This document shows, in pieces, positions 19,357 to 29,775 of a stretch of DNA of 64,000 nucleotides. Made by a program: the position numbers and the translations under genes. A model generated the notes under the pieces. That model saw nothing but the letters and a program-made list of their open reading frames with translations, made no database searches and had not been told where the DNA came from. Position 1 is the first letter of the stretch; the number at the start of each line of letters is the position of its first letter. Source of the DNA: Strix aluco (Eukaryota > Chordata > Aves > Strigiformes > Strigidae); assembly GCF_031877795.1 (NCBI RefSeq), contig NC_133931.1:129680621-129744620 (forward strand), in the 5' to 3' direction.

Positions 19357-21733
19357 AATTTCAATATTTTGCAAACATGACGTCCTTACTTTTTGGTGTG
19401 TTTTAGGACAGAAACAACAGAGAAAGGTACTCTAACATTTATCATTATGGACTAATAGGCTGAAAAAAACCTGGAGTGTGGGCACAGCCTACACAGAAAT
19501 ATGCACAAACCCTATTTTTAGAATTTTACTTGTCAAACAGAACGCAACATAGGTGTCTGCAAAACTAAGAGTAAGCAAGGAGGTGCACAAAGAGATTTTT
19601 TTTCAATCATTGGTTCTGGGCTGCTGGATTTTAGAAGCAACACTGGGTATTAGGGATGAAGGGGACACTCACACTGTGTAGCTCTTGAAAATTTGGAAGA
19701 ATCTTGTTGGAAATAGCACCTGTGAGTGTCACTGAAACCTGTTTCCATAAGGGAGCTGAAGGAAAAGAACCGGAGAGCTAGTGAGCATGAAGACAGGGTG
19801 AAGAGAGAAAAGGGCTGCTTCAGATGTATTGATTGCTATGGTTCAGCAATTAGCACTTCACTAGCTGGCTTTGGTGATTTTTTTCCTTGGCTATTGGGTC
19901 TATTTTTCCTGCAGAACTAGGTAGTAGTGATTTTAAAAAAGGTTGGTGGGAGATAGAAATTGCTCCTTTCATTACTTAGAACACCCTGTTCTCTGCTGAG
20001 AAGAGCACAGTGCTTGGTTGTGGGTGCTCTAGGAGCTAAACATCTATACTTATTTTCAATATGTTTTTTGCTCTTCAACGGTTTTTAGCTGCTGTTGAAC
20101 TGCTCCTATAGAACACGTATAGGCACAGTTATTTCTAAGAGGAATTGCACTCTGAATTCTTATTTAAAGGGTGTATGAAGAGTTTGCATCACAGTCTAGA
20201 ACATCCGTGTCAAGGAGCACTTTCTTTTTCACATACACAATTCCTACATCCTACACATATGGCAGTAATGAGTAAACGTACTCAAATACTAGAGCTATAC
20301 CAGTAAAATAAAAAGAGCAAGGGCATGGTCTTGAGCACAGTCCCACAGTTGTCTGTACTGTCTAATTATGAGCATGATTCCTGGCATGATTTTAGCCAGT
20401 GCCAGCACTCTGCCCAGCCAGAGAACAGGCTTCCTCAGTTTAAAGTGTAAGTGAAGCCCCACGGTTTGGCCGGGAAGACTGGAATAAGAGTAAGCCTATG
20501 GCATGTCAAATGGAATTTCTTCCTAAAGAGATTTTGAAAAGGAGGTCATTTGAAAAGCCACTGGTCCTTTGAATCTAGGCCCCTGCTACCACAAGGACCC
20601 CATTAGATAAACCTTTTCCCTAACCCTGCCAAGACAGAACTTAGATTTCTCTTTTTGTTCCTGCCATTCCCACTGGAAGGATGTTCCAGAACACGACCAT
20701 TAATGCAACCCTTCTCAAGCTGTTCTCCTGAATAACTCCATTCATAACCTGATCCTATATTAGACAACATACAGCATGATGTTGCAGAAGCTCTGCTTCT
20801 GATTCCATAAGCCAGCCCCCGCTTTTCTCTGCTGCTCTCTGAGCTCTTCTTTTGATACTACTGATTGGGAAATACTGCTCCAGTGGTTAACTTCCTTGTG
20901 ATTTCCATATTCTCATTAGTTTTTGAGCCAATACTAACCTTTGGCTTAAAGTGTTCTCTTCCCTCCTTTTTGTTTTACCTTAGTAATGGACTTACATTCA
21001 GCAATCCTATTCTCTTCTACCCTTTGCTTCGCTAAGCTTAATACAAGAAGCTCTTCTAACATGGAACAGATGCGCATCTCAATCTGAGAGTTTTGAGCCT
21101 AATTTGAAAATACCCTCTCATCCCCTGCATTTTCACCCTGTTAGTTGTTGGAGAGCTCTGGGAGCTTTCCCTGACAGCTGCTGGAAAGCCACACCAGCTG
21201 AATGCCCTGATAAAAGTATGTATGCTGGCTCGGCACTAGGTAAAATGTGGAATGTTTTTAAAAGTGCTAAACTGCGTAGAAAACTTTTCTATTTGTTACT
21301 GTTGCAAGATTCTCCTGAATTTGTGCTGTTTGTTGTTCTAATTAGTGTTTAAAAATGATTAGCAAAAAATTTCATTCAGGCATATCCTTTTCTATGAATG
21401 TTAAAACCTATTCACACTCGGGTCCATTGCCCCAGAGAGGAATAGGGCTGGGACAACACCAGTGCAGTGGGTTCACAATTTCCCCTTGGATGTAGGAACA
21501 GAGAGAAAGACAAAGGCAAGGCCAAGATTAGAGGGTTAGCTGCCATGACCGCTCCCTGGCCTTCAGCTTGCCGCTCACAGAGCTTCCAAAATGCTTGTGT
21601 TATGCATCTGTAGTATCTCTGTGGGCAGACGCCTTGTGCATGCTCTTGCCAGGCCTAATTTGCAACTTGCCTGTTCGTGCTGGTAGGTTTTGCATAGGCA
21701 TCATTCTGGGCATGAAGAAAAGCACATGCCACT

Positions 21734-21748
21734 GCATGCATGCATGCA
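21734..21748. repeat. Short (GCAT)n repeat
   Basis: About three and a half copies of the self-complementary unit TGCA/GCAT, forming an imperfect palindrome. Too short to be a typical polymorphic microsatellite. Confidence 0.7.
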
Positions 21749-21877
21749 AGTGATCTTTTTAAAATCTGGCTTATTTAAAACAGACCTAATTTAATCATAC
21801 ATTGCATATTTACGTGTCTAACAGTAACAAAAAACTTTATCCAAGAGACAGCTAAGATCCACTCACTATCCTAGCAA

Positions 21878-21913
21878 TGTCCCAGACGGTGCAGATGTCC
21901 CAGACAGTGCAGA
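21878..21913. repeat. 18-base tandem duplication
   Basis: Two adjacent 18-base copies (21878-21895 and 21896-21913) of the unit TGTCCCAGACGGTGCAGA. They differ at one base (G to A in the second copy). Located in the presumed CDK6 3'UTR. Confidence 0.9.
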
Positions 21914-23290
21914 TACCTGAAACAGAGCTACCAGTGAAGTTCGCCACAACAGCCAGTCTACCACAGGTCTGAAAACCTGCCAGGAAGATGGCTACAAGTT
22001 CCCGTGCCACAGCTGGGAAAATTACATTGCTCAACTCACTGCTAAGGACCTGCTTCTGCCAAGCATGCTGTGAATGAGGATATAATGCTGGCTCACTAAC
22101 TAGTCAAGATGAAATAGAGATGAGGAAGAGAGAAGCCTAAGGGACTATTGCAGGAGTAAGCAAAGCTAGCTGCCTCACTTATCATCAGTTATACTGCAAT
22201 AGTGTATATTTATGGTTTTATGGTAAGGGCTAACTTGTTGGACCAATATTTTCCCCCAAGTCATATCCAGGTAAATGCACTAAAGTCATGCTAGGGAACA
22301 GCTTTTATGGATTTAAAATATTTCTTTTTTCCCAGTACAGTATTAAAAAAATAAAAGCTTCTTTTTAAAATACTGAAAATATATTTTAGTTAAGGTAAAA
22401 ATACTAAATATAAAAATTTAATGTAATATTTAAAATAACTGTGCTATAAAGGCATGTGAATTGCTTAGTTATTTTGACATTCAATAATGGCACATTAACT
22501 CTAGTGGAGAAGCATGTGCCAGTATACCCACATGGTGGTTTAGGAGAGAAGCTCATGCATTTCTGCATAGAAAACAAGTCTGTTTAATAAATGACATCTG
22601 AGGGACTTTGAGACAGTAATTTTCATGCACTTGTGATGCATGGGGGGTGTTGTAGGTAAGGCAGCGCAGTATACAGCACACAATTTAGCACAAATATATA
22701 TCTGTGCTTATTACAGCTATTGAATTCTCTGCTTCTGACCTGGAAATATCTTTTCTATTTTTCTTTTTGACTGATAATCAGAACACGTTGAAGACAAAAA
22801 TCGGTATTGATTTTCATTGGCTCTGCTCATGTCTTTGAGCTGCATATTAGAAAATTTGGAATGAGATAAAGAAAATGTGCTTGCAGCTGTTTCCAGTGGG
22901 GAATGATGGGTTAGATGATGGTCTAGACTGTGCCTGGATTTGAACACAAACTGACCATTTGGAAACCGAAAGTCTTTAAAAACAGGGCTCTAGAAGTTTT
23001 TTAAAACCCTTGTTTTTTTGCAACATGCACACAAATGTAGCTAGATAAGAACTTTGTGTATGAAAAAAACTAAAAGTTGAGACATTTATTATGATCACCA
23101 TTATAACTATTATTTTTATAGAGCAGTGAAATGATAAAATAATCCATCCAAGTTTTCAAGTGGGGAAGCACCTGCACATATGCTATGAATGAACAGTAGC
23201 TGGATGTATTAATGCATGGATCAGTTAACTGCAGGTTGCAGAGATCTGATATTTCAATGCCATTCTTTAAATATCACTGTAAGAGATCAC

Positions 23291-23309
23291 ATAATAATAA
23301 TAATAATAA
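23291..23309. repeat. (ATA)n microsatellite
   Basis: Six copies of ATA followed by an A-run, in the CDK6 3'UTR about 420 bases after the stop codon. The transcript reads (TAT)n, a short U-rich stretch. Confidence 0.9.
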
Positions 23310-23727
23310 AAAAAGTACCAAATCATGCTTCAGCAGCTAGAGAGAAAGATTGCATCATGTTCTGGCAGAGACTCGATCATCCTACTCCACACTGGCAGCA
23401 TTCAATATTAAAAGGATAAAATGGCAGCAAAACCAGTCAGCAGCTTCTCTTCGTCTGGAGTTTTCCCAGGTAGATGATAAACAAAACAAAACCAAAACAA
23501 ACATAAAGCTGCAATGGGAGCAGATCAAAGCCCTGGCCCTTGCGTTGCTCTGATGAAAGTAAACTAGATTGATTTCCTTGGAAAAACGCATCGCAATCCC
23601 AAAAGAAAAGATAAGTGCATAAAACCTCCAAATAATGATCTTCACTAGAACAGCTATGTGGTTTGTACGGAACAGTGGCCTTGTCAGCTACACGTCTTGT
23701 TCATTTATGGTTCATCTTCAGTCAGTA

Positions 23728-23874
23728 TTATGATGCATTCACCTGACTGGAGGTTTGGCTGGATGACATGTGAGAGTCCAGATTCTCCTTGCACTTCTCC
23801 AGATCATGGAAATATGGGTGAGAGAGGGCAACATAGGCAGATATTCTCTTGGCTGGATTGAACGCTAAGCATTT
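23728..23874 (-). CDS. CDK6: CDK6 terminal coding exon, residues 279-326 and stop
   Basis: The acceptor TTCTTACAG is followed by 147 bases: 48 codons starting KCLAFNPAKRISAYVALSHP, then YFHDLEKCKENLDSHMSSSQ and a short tail ending VNAS, with a TAA stop at 23730-23728. The NPAKRISA motif holds the conserved Arg of kinase subdomain XI, and HPYF is the typical end of the CDK fold. The length (48 residues) equals that of the human terminal exon, so the reconstructed C-terminus corresponds exactly to residue 326. The tail after HPYF is the least conserved part. This distinguishes CDK6 from CDK4, whose tail is shorter and different. Confidence 0.98.
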   Translation of the reverse strand, partial: KCLAFNPAKRISAYVALSHPYFHDLEKCKENLDSHMSSSQTSSQVNAS

Positions 23875-25729
23875 CTGTAAGAAACGAAAGTTGGCTTTAA
23901 CTAAAGTGTACAGTTAACAGTGCTAACATTGCATACATACATTAATGCATGCCACCTTCAATTTACGATCAGTATGAGACACAACAGGGTCTCAGTAGGT
24001 GCTGCATGATATGATGACCATCCCTATTAAAACAAACAGTGGGGTCATAGTATATGAATATGGCATCCCCAAAGCTAATAGAAAATAACAAGTTAGAAAA
24101 CTCAAGTATTCATAGTTTAGGTAATCCCAGAATTCAGGTTTTCTTGAATTCACATGCACAGGACATATGTCTCAGAAGACTGCAGGGAGCAACTATTCAT
24201 GAACAAGTTCTGAATCCCCTCAGCATTCAATGCACTATTCTTTTGTGGCTATACAAACATGGGATGGCATCATAAGGTATATGTTCATTCCTAGGCTCAG
24301 CATTTCTGTAGGTGTTGGGTCTTTGACTTTATAGCCTTTGTATACTAATATTTTGTGCTCAGTTTCTCCCTCTTCTTCCTAGTTGTACTTTGCTTGCCTT
24401 CTTTCCAGACCCTTATCCCAGCGTTTGTCCAGCCAGCACTGAAATGTCTCCCATAGCCTTGCATTTTATACCTTCTTCTTCTCTTTTCCTTCATTCACCT
24501 CCAAATAGTATTCTTTCTACCATCCTTATCTAACCACTTCCCCCTTCTGCTTTCTTTTCTTGTATCATAATTTCTATCATTTAACATCTGAAATTCAATT
24601 CAGTCACTTCCAGTCCCACTCTCCCCTTTCATCCGTGGCTCCCAGTTCTCATCTCTTTGCCTAACAGGAACAGCTTCCCTTCCCACCTCACCTTCTAGGC
24701 ATAGATATTTGTATTCTTCCTTTCTCCCATCATGCCTCACACTCACTAAGCTCTCTGCCATATTTTATTCCTTGTTGTTCTCAGAATCTAATTCTTGTTC
24801 CACGTCTAGCTTTCATTTCCAGGCTGCCTGTGAGCACAGCAGATGTGTTTTTCTCCTCTGTCATTTCAAGTGTCCAGATGTAGTCCAGCTTACTGTAGCT
24901 GGGAGCTGCGGTGATAAGTGCAGTGGAGGACGATCTGCTGTTCTGTAGAGATAATGTTGGCCAGAGATAGCAGTTCCTGAAGGGATGCAGCAAGTCTTTC
25001 AAGAGTTGCACTGAGCCCACTCTACTGAGGCCATGTGAACAAAGATCTTTTAAATGCTTCCAGAGAATAAGTTTAGCTAGTTTTCAACAAGCATGGCAAA
25101 AAGCAAACTAAGGTGAGGCCATTCCCTATATTCCATTCCAAGACTGAACTTCAGGGCTGGGGTTTATAACATATCTATAAAAATGATGGAAATAACATAA
25201 TTGAATTCAGTGTTACCAGTTGTACCAGCACAGTTTGTTTGCTTCCGTTCAGTCTTGCCATTTGTAAGAGGCAACAATCAGTGAATTCCAAATCTCAAAT
25301 TTTCAGCATTCAGTAGAAGTCATGTAGATGTAATCTGCCTCTACAGCCTATTTTCTGCTTTATGCTGGGTCCACTATACCATGAAAAATGGTAGATCAGT
25401 TTTTGTACTCATGTCAGGCTTATACTTTAAGAATGGCTGAATCAGGGGCACAACAGTGGACAGTAATGAGGATCTAAGTGTAAAGTCTAAGATAGGTCAG
25501 ATGGGTACTGACAGTTTCCTAGTCTCTAACTGTTCTGAGCTCTGACACCTCTAGGGCCAAAGGTGGTGTCTTTGTGCTGATGTTTCACAGATTTACATGA
25601 ATTTGTCTACCTAATTTTGAGCTTTTCTTTAATAACTATTAAATGGAAACATAAATGTTTCTCGGCATGTTGCATGCACAGTGGGAACTATCAGTCATGT
25701 GGCTTGGAAAACAGCAAATAGAAACTCAC
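23875..25729 (-). other. CDK6: CDK6 last intron
   Basis: A 1.86-kb phase-0 intron between the exon for residues 233-278 and the terminal exon, bounded by GTGAGT and TTACAG. It contains a pyrimidine-rich block at about 24355-24770 on the plus strand. No coding sequence was seen. Confidence 0.95.
24355..24770. other. C/T-rich block in the CDK6 last intron
   Basis: About 400 bases are dominated by C and T on the plus strand (A/G on the transcript strand), with many CTTCC, CTCCC and TTTCC words. Composition differs clearly from the flanks. It may be a low-complexity region or a decayed repeat; I do not recognise a family. Confidence 0.5.
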
Positions 25730-25865
25730 AAGAAGCAAGTCTTTGCCTGGTTCATCAATATCTGGTACAAATTTTTCAACAGGTTGTGCAGGTCTGGAAG
25801 TGAAAGCATTTCTTGGAAGGGCAACATCATTAGGCCAGTCCTCTTCTTCTGGGAGTCCAATTACA
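25730..25865 (-). CDS. CDK6: CDK6 coding exon, residues 233-278
   Basis: The acceptor CCTTTCACAG ends at 25866. The first base completes Asp233, and 45 codons follow, starting VIGLPEEEDWPNDVALPRNA and ending GKDLLL, before a GTGAGT donor at 25729-25724 (phase 0). It encodes the end of the CMGC insert and the start of the last C-lobe helices. Several positions differ from human CDK6 in the variable loop (for example NAFTSRPAQPVEKF here versus QAFHSKSAQPIEKF). At residue 272 the codon is CCA (25750-25748), giving DIDEPGK where mammalian CDK6 has DIDELGK. That change is unusual enough to list as a finding. Confidence 0.97.
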
Positions 25866-28800
25866 CTGTGAAAGGAAAACGTAACATTAGGTCTGAACAT
25901 TTATGCAGTCTCCCGTTTATATTGATTATATTGAGTGGCAGTTATAAGTCTTTTTGTTTAAATGAGATCAATTGTACAGTAGTGCACTGATCTCTGTGAA
26001 TAGAGGCTGATGAGTGTAGGTCCTCAGTATGCTTGGTAGAAATCATTCTGTGGCCAGCACAATTTTCTGGCCTAGGTCTCAATTTTCTGAGTCTTTTTGT
26101 TGAAAAAGGGCTGAGTGCTTTGGAAGAAAGTTGCTCCACTCTTGACTGGATGGTGCAACATATGTCACTCCAGGATGATTAAAAGCAGTAAGTTTCAAAG
26201 GGGAATTGCATGCAAGGATCTTTATTCACAAGAATAGGGACTGTGGGTCAAGATGAGGGTAAGGCAATAAAAGGGATGTTTCATAATGCTTCAAAGCTAT
26301 GTGCAGTAATTGTTGCCCAAATTTAAACAATTTATTTGCTTCACAATACAGGTTTTAAAGTCTCAATTCAGAAGTGGCATAGGACTTGAGTGTCTTTGTG
26401 TTTTTACTTTCAATTGTATTTTAGTTTCTCTTTACTCTTTAACAGAATATTTAAATTTCTTTATATAATCTATTTCTTTATTCTTTAAATTCTAGAAGAT
26501 ATTTATATTTATTAAATAATCATGCTAAGGTTTAAAACCCAAATAAATGAAATGGTAGGTAAATCTCCAATGATGGATCATGTCTCATACATTTTGTGTT
26601 TTAGTCTGATGCTAGTATTTGTGGGGTTGAAATGCCAGTTTCTGATGGAAATTCTGGAAAGGACCATACATTACTTGTCAGGTTTCAGGGAAAAGCAATT
26701 TTTACAGCTTGTAACATAGAGATTTTTAATGGAAACGCTGACAGGGTGAGACAAGAAAGAACATGAAAAAACGTCACTGAGTACTTGGGTCTGCACTAAG
26801 CCCAATGCCACTAGGGAGCAGCATTGACCTTTCTTCTTACTGAGGCTGGTTGTAAGACTGGGTGAGGCCATGGGCCAAACACTTTGATGTAAACCATAGG
26901 TTATCATAGTGAACTCAGTGAAATTATTCCACATCTACCTACATGGATTTCAGACTGTAATCTGGCTCACCTAAAATACCTCAGAAAATGAAGATGTCCT
27001 CAAAACAACAGCATGGCTACAAGAGCAAAGCAATTAAAATATCAGGACAATTTAATTTTACTACATATCTGAAGATATCACAACTCTTGGAAAATGCTAA
27101 GTTAATTCTGTATGAAAAATTGAATTTTACTTTTATCACCACACATATGGTGGAGGTATGGGGCAACTACCTTGGCCATGGTGATTAAAGCCATGTGATT
27201 AGCTGTCTGAGGATCTGGACCCATACTAAATATAATAAAAATAGCACTGTGGGAAGATAGGGGAGTTAAACATTTTAAATAACAATGAAGTTTAACCTGC
27301 CATTCAAATGTGTTTGGTTAGTCCCAGTTTTTTTAATGCTTGCATGAGAGAGCATGAACAGGGCAGAATAAGCACAGGCAGAGGCAAAGCTAACAAAAAG
27401 AAACAAGGAGGCACCCTGTCAGACAGGTAGGGTGGACAAGACCAAGAGTGGAAAGGACAGACTTTTTTAGTTACACACTCATGTAGTACTCAAAACGCTT
27501 AATAATGAATGTCTGAGTAGATGCCCTCACTCCATTCTGGTAGCACTACCATTTCAGTGACTAAGTTTGGGAGTATCTCAGTTGAGTTTCACCTCCTGCC
27601 AAAGGTTCAGGCCTGTTCTTGAGAAATGCTGAGTACTTTCCACTCCCATTGATCACAAAGGGAGACAAGTCTGCTCAAACCATTGCAACGTTTAGCCTGA
27701 AATCTACAAGAATATCCCACACATTGATGGTGTCCTGGAAAAGCAGGAAATATGTTTTGGGCCACCTCTGAGGGATTTACCCTCAAACACGGTGGAATTT
27801 TACCTGACGCAAATCAGAACGCACATGTAAAGCAAAGGTAGACCACAGCCCCATTATCTGAAAGAATGCATCAGTCCAGATTGCATGAAAATCCCCAAAC
27901 TATTTTCTGTCCAAATTAGTCTACAGAATGAGTCACTACTGTAAAAAGAAACAGTCCTCCTACAAGAGGAGCTATGCCTGACTGTAGGGGGTTCTCCAGC
28001 TGTGAAAACACAAAATAAACACTATTTAGTATAACCCCCCCAGAACCCAAGAAAGAAACTTTTGAACTATTTAAGGAGAACTGCACAGAAGAAGCAAAAC
28101 TAAACTTTACGTAGATACGTAATAAGGAATTTCTTCTAAAATTAGCACAGCATTTTCTCTTCTTGATGAATTCTTTTCTGCACAGGTAATCTCAGCCCCT
28201 AGGGATGCAAAGATCCCCGTTGGAGGCTGCCACTAGCAGCTATGCATTTAATCCTAGCCCAGTTAATTCTGATTTTTTCCCCTTAAATGTCATAAATGAA
28301 TCAAAATCTTTAAAAAAATCACAGCTGTCTTTTTAAATTATAAAACATGTTGTATGTATCAAAACTGTCTTCATTTAATAAAGCAGAATATTGTAGGACT
28401 AAAGGAGTAGCTTTGGCAGAAGAAGAAAAAGTAAACTTTAAGGACTGATTTTTCTGGATTGGGCAGGAAGAGCTATTCAGCGCATGACAAATTAACCACG
28501 CAAGTGAGTCACATACACTGGTATGGTATGCAGGAAAGGGAAGTCAACTGTGTGAAATCAAGACCTGCAATTTAGGAACCTCGTATTAAATAATGAAAAT
28601 ACTTAGAAACAGATCTGTTATGATTTGAGAACTGGAAAAATGAAAATGGTTAAACAGAGAAATTAATTATTTGTTCTGTTTAAGTTCTTCTCCTTAGAAA
28701 TTTTACTATCTTCTCTTTGGAAAATATTCAAGAAAATAGTATTTCAGCCTTCCCCCCCCACCATGCTATTTGTTTCTTATTTTGTCTAGTTCCCTGGATC

Positions 28801-29724
28801 CCTGCATCCCCTCCATATGAAAAGGGAAGACAGAAGTGCAAAGGCAAAGTGCAGAGCATTCATTCTCTGGAGTGGGACCAGCCCCATGCAGCTTTGATTT
28901 CCTAACTACATGATACCTTTATCAGATCTTAAATTTACATGGTTCTTATGAATTCAGAAACATTCCTTGCTCTGAAGAGCTTTCACAAGAAAAAATTATA
29001 TAATCCTACTTAATTATCATATGGTAATATCAATAACTTGATTTTTTGTTTTTTAACTAAGAACATATTTTGGAAGAGAATTATTCTACCTCAGAGAGTT
29101 TAGAGCCTTCCCACCTTCTCAATGTATTTGATATATCTGAAGAAGAAAACCACAAACTTCTAAAAGCATATTAGTTCATCTCCAACAAAGCACATGTTAA
29201 AATGCTGATACTCCTTCTGTTCTGTTACCTTCCTGACCAAAATACAGACTGTTAAACATTTTAACAGGCTACACAGTACATTTTAAAAGCTAAAATATTT
29301 TCTTCAGCACAGAGTAACAATTTTAAAGTATTCTAATGTTGTTTTCTGAAATACACAAAGAAATTACTTAAAAATAAAACCTCTGCATTTGTTTACATGA
29401 AGAGAATCTCTTGGATCTGTTTAGAAATATGCATAAATAGTACATGCACAATATGTTTAAGAGATTTAAAAAGCCCGAAACAGAAGTCTCTCATAACTTC
29501 CTGATGATGGCTGTTAGTTCTGCAGAACTATATTCCATGTTGCTTCCTCCTCCCACTCTGACACAGAATACACGGAAATATCATGTTGCATACGGTAGCA
29601 ATAGGAAATATGTTCTAGGAATACTTTGTTCTAGTCACATTATTGCATAAAAACATGGCAAAGAAACCTCACAGTGTTTCAGTGTTAAACAGATATTGAC
29701 ATAAAGCAACTAGTTATTACTTAC
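25866..29724 (-). other. CDK6: CDK6 intron between residues 232 and 234 exons
   Basis: A 3.9-kb intron splitting the Asp233 codon after its second base, bounded by GTAAGT and TTTCACAG. AT-rich, with no recognisable interspersed repeat or coding sequence. Confidence 0.95.
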
Positions 29725-29775
29725 TCAAAGATTTTTCCTAGCTGATCAACATCTGAATTTCCACGGAAGAGTGGT
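29725..29775 (-). CDS. CDK6: CDK6 coding exon, residues 216-232 plus split Asp233
   Basis: A 51-base exon with a T-rich acceptor (TTTATTCTTTCAG, exon starting at 29775) and a GTAAGT donor at 29724-29719. Its first base completes Lys216; it then encodes PLFRGNSDVDQLGKIF and two bases of Asp233. This is the PLF-G motif after subdomain IX, leading into the CMGC-kinase insert. Human CDK6 has SSDVDQLGKIL here, so this copy differs at two residues (Ser to Asn and Leu to Phe), both conservative. The phases on both sides (2 to 1, then 2 to 1) fit the neighbouring exons exactly. Confidence 0.97.

Larger units (their letters stand above)
11670..23727 (-). other. CDK6: Presumed CDK6 3'UTR (about 12 kb; distal end uncertain)
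   Basis: The sequence downstream of the CDK6 stop codon has no further gene. The human CDK6 mRNA is known for an unusually long 3'UTR of roughly 10 kb, so a similar length is expected here. The best distal poly(A) candidate is an AATAAA at 11699-11704 (minus strand), with a T-rich stretch 45-90 bases downstream (plus-strand A/G-rich 11612-11650). Earlier AATAAA hexamers at 17648-17653 and 16888-16893 could give shorter isoforms. Visible elements include a miR-29-type 8-mer seed match, a Pumilio-type motif, an 18-base tandem duplication, an AT-rich block near 22310-22450 and a 22-base G-run in the RNA sense. Confidence 0.6.
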
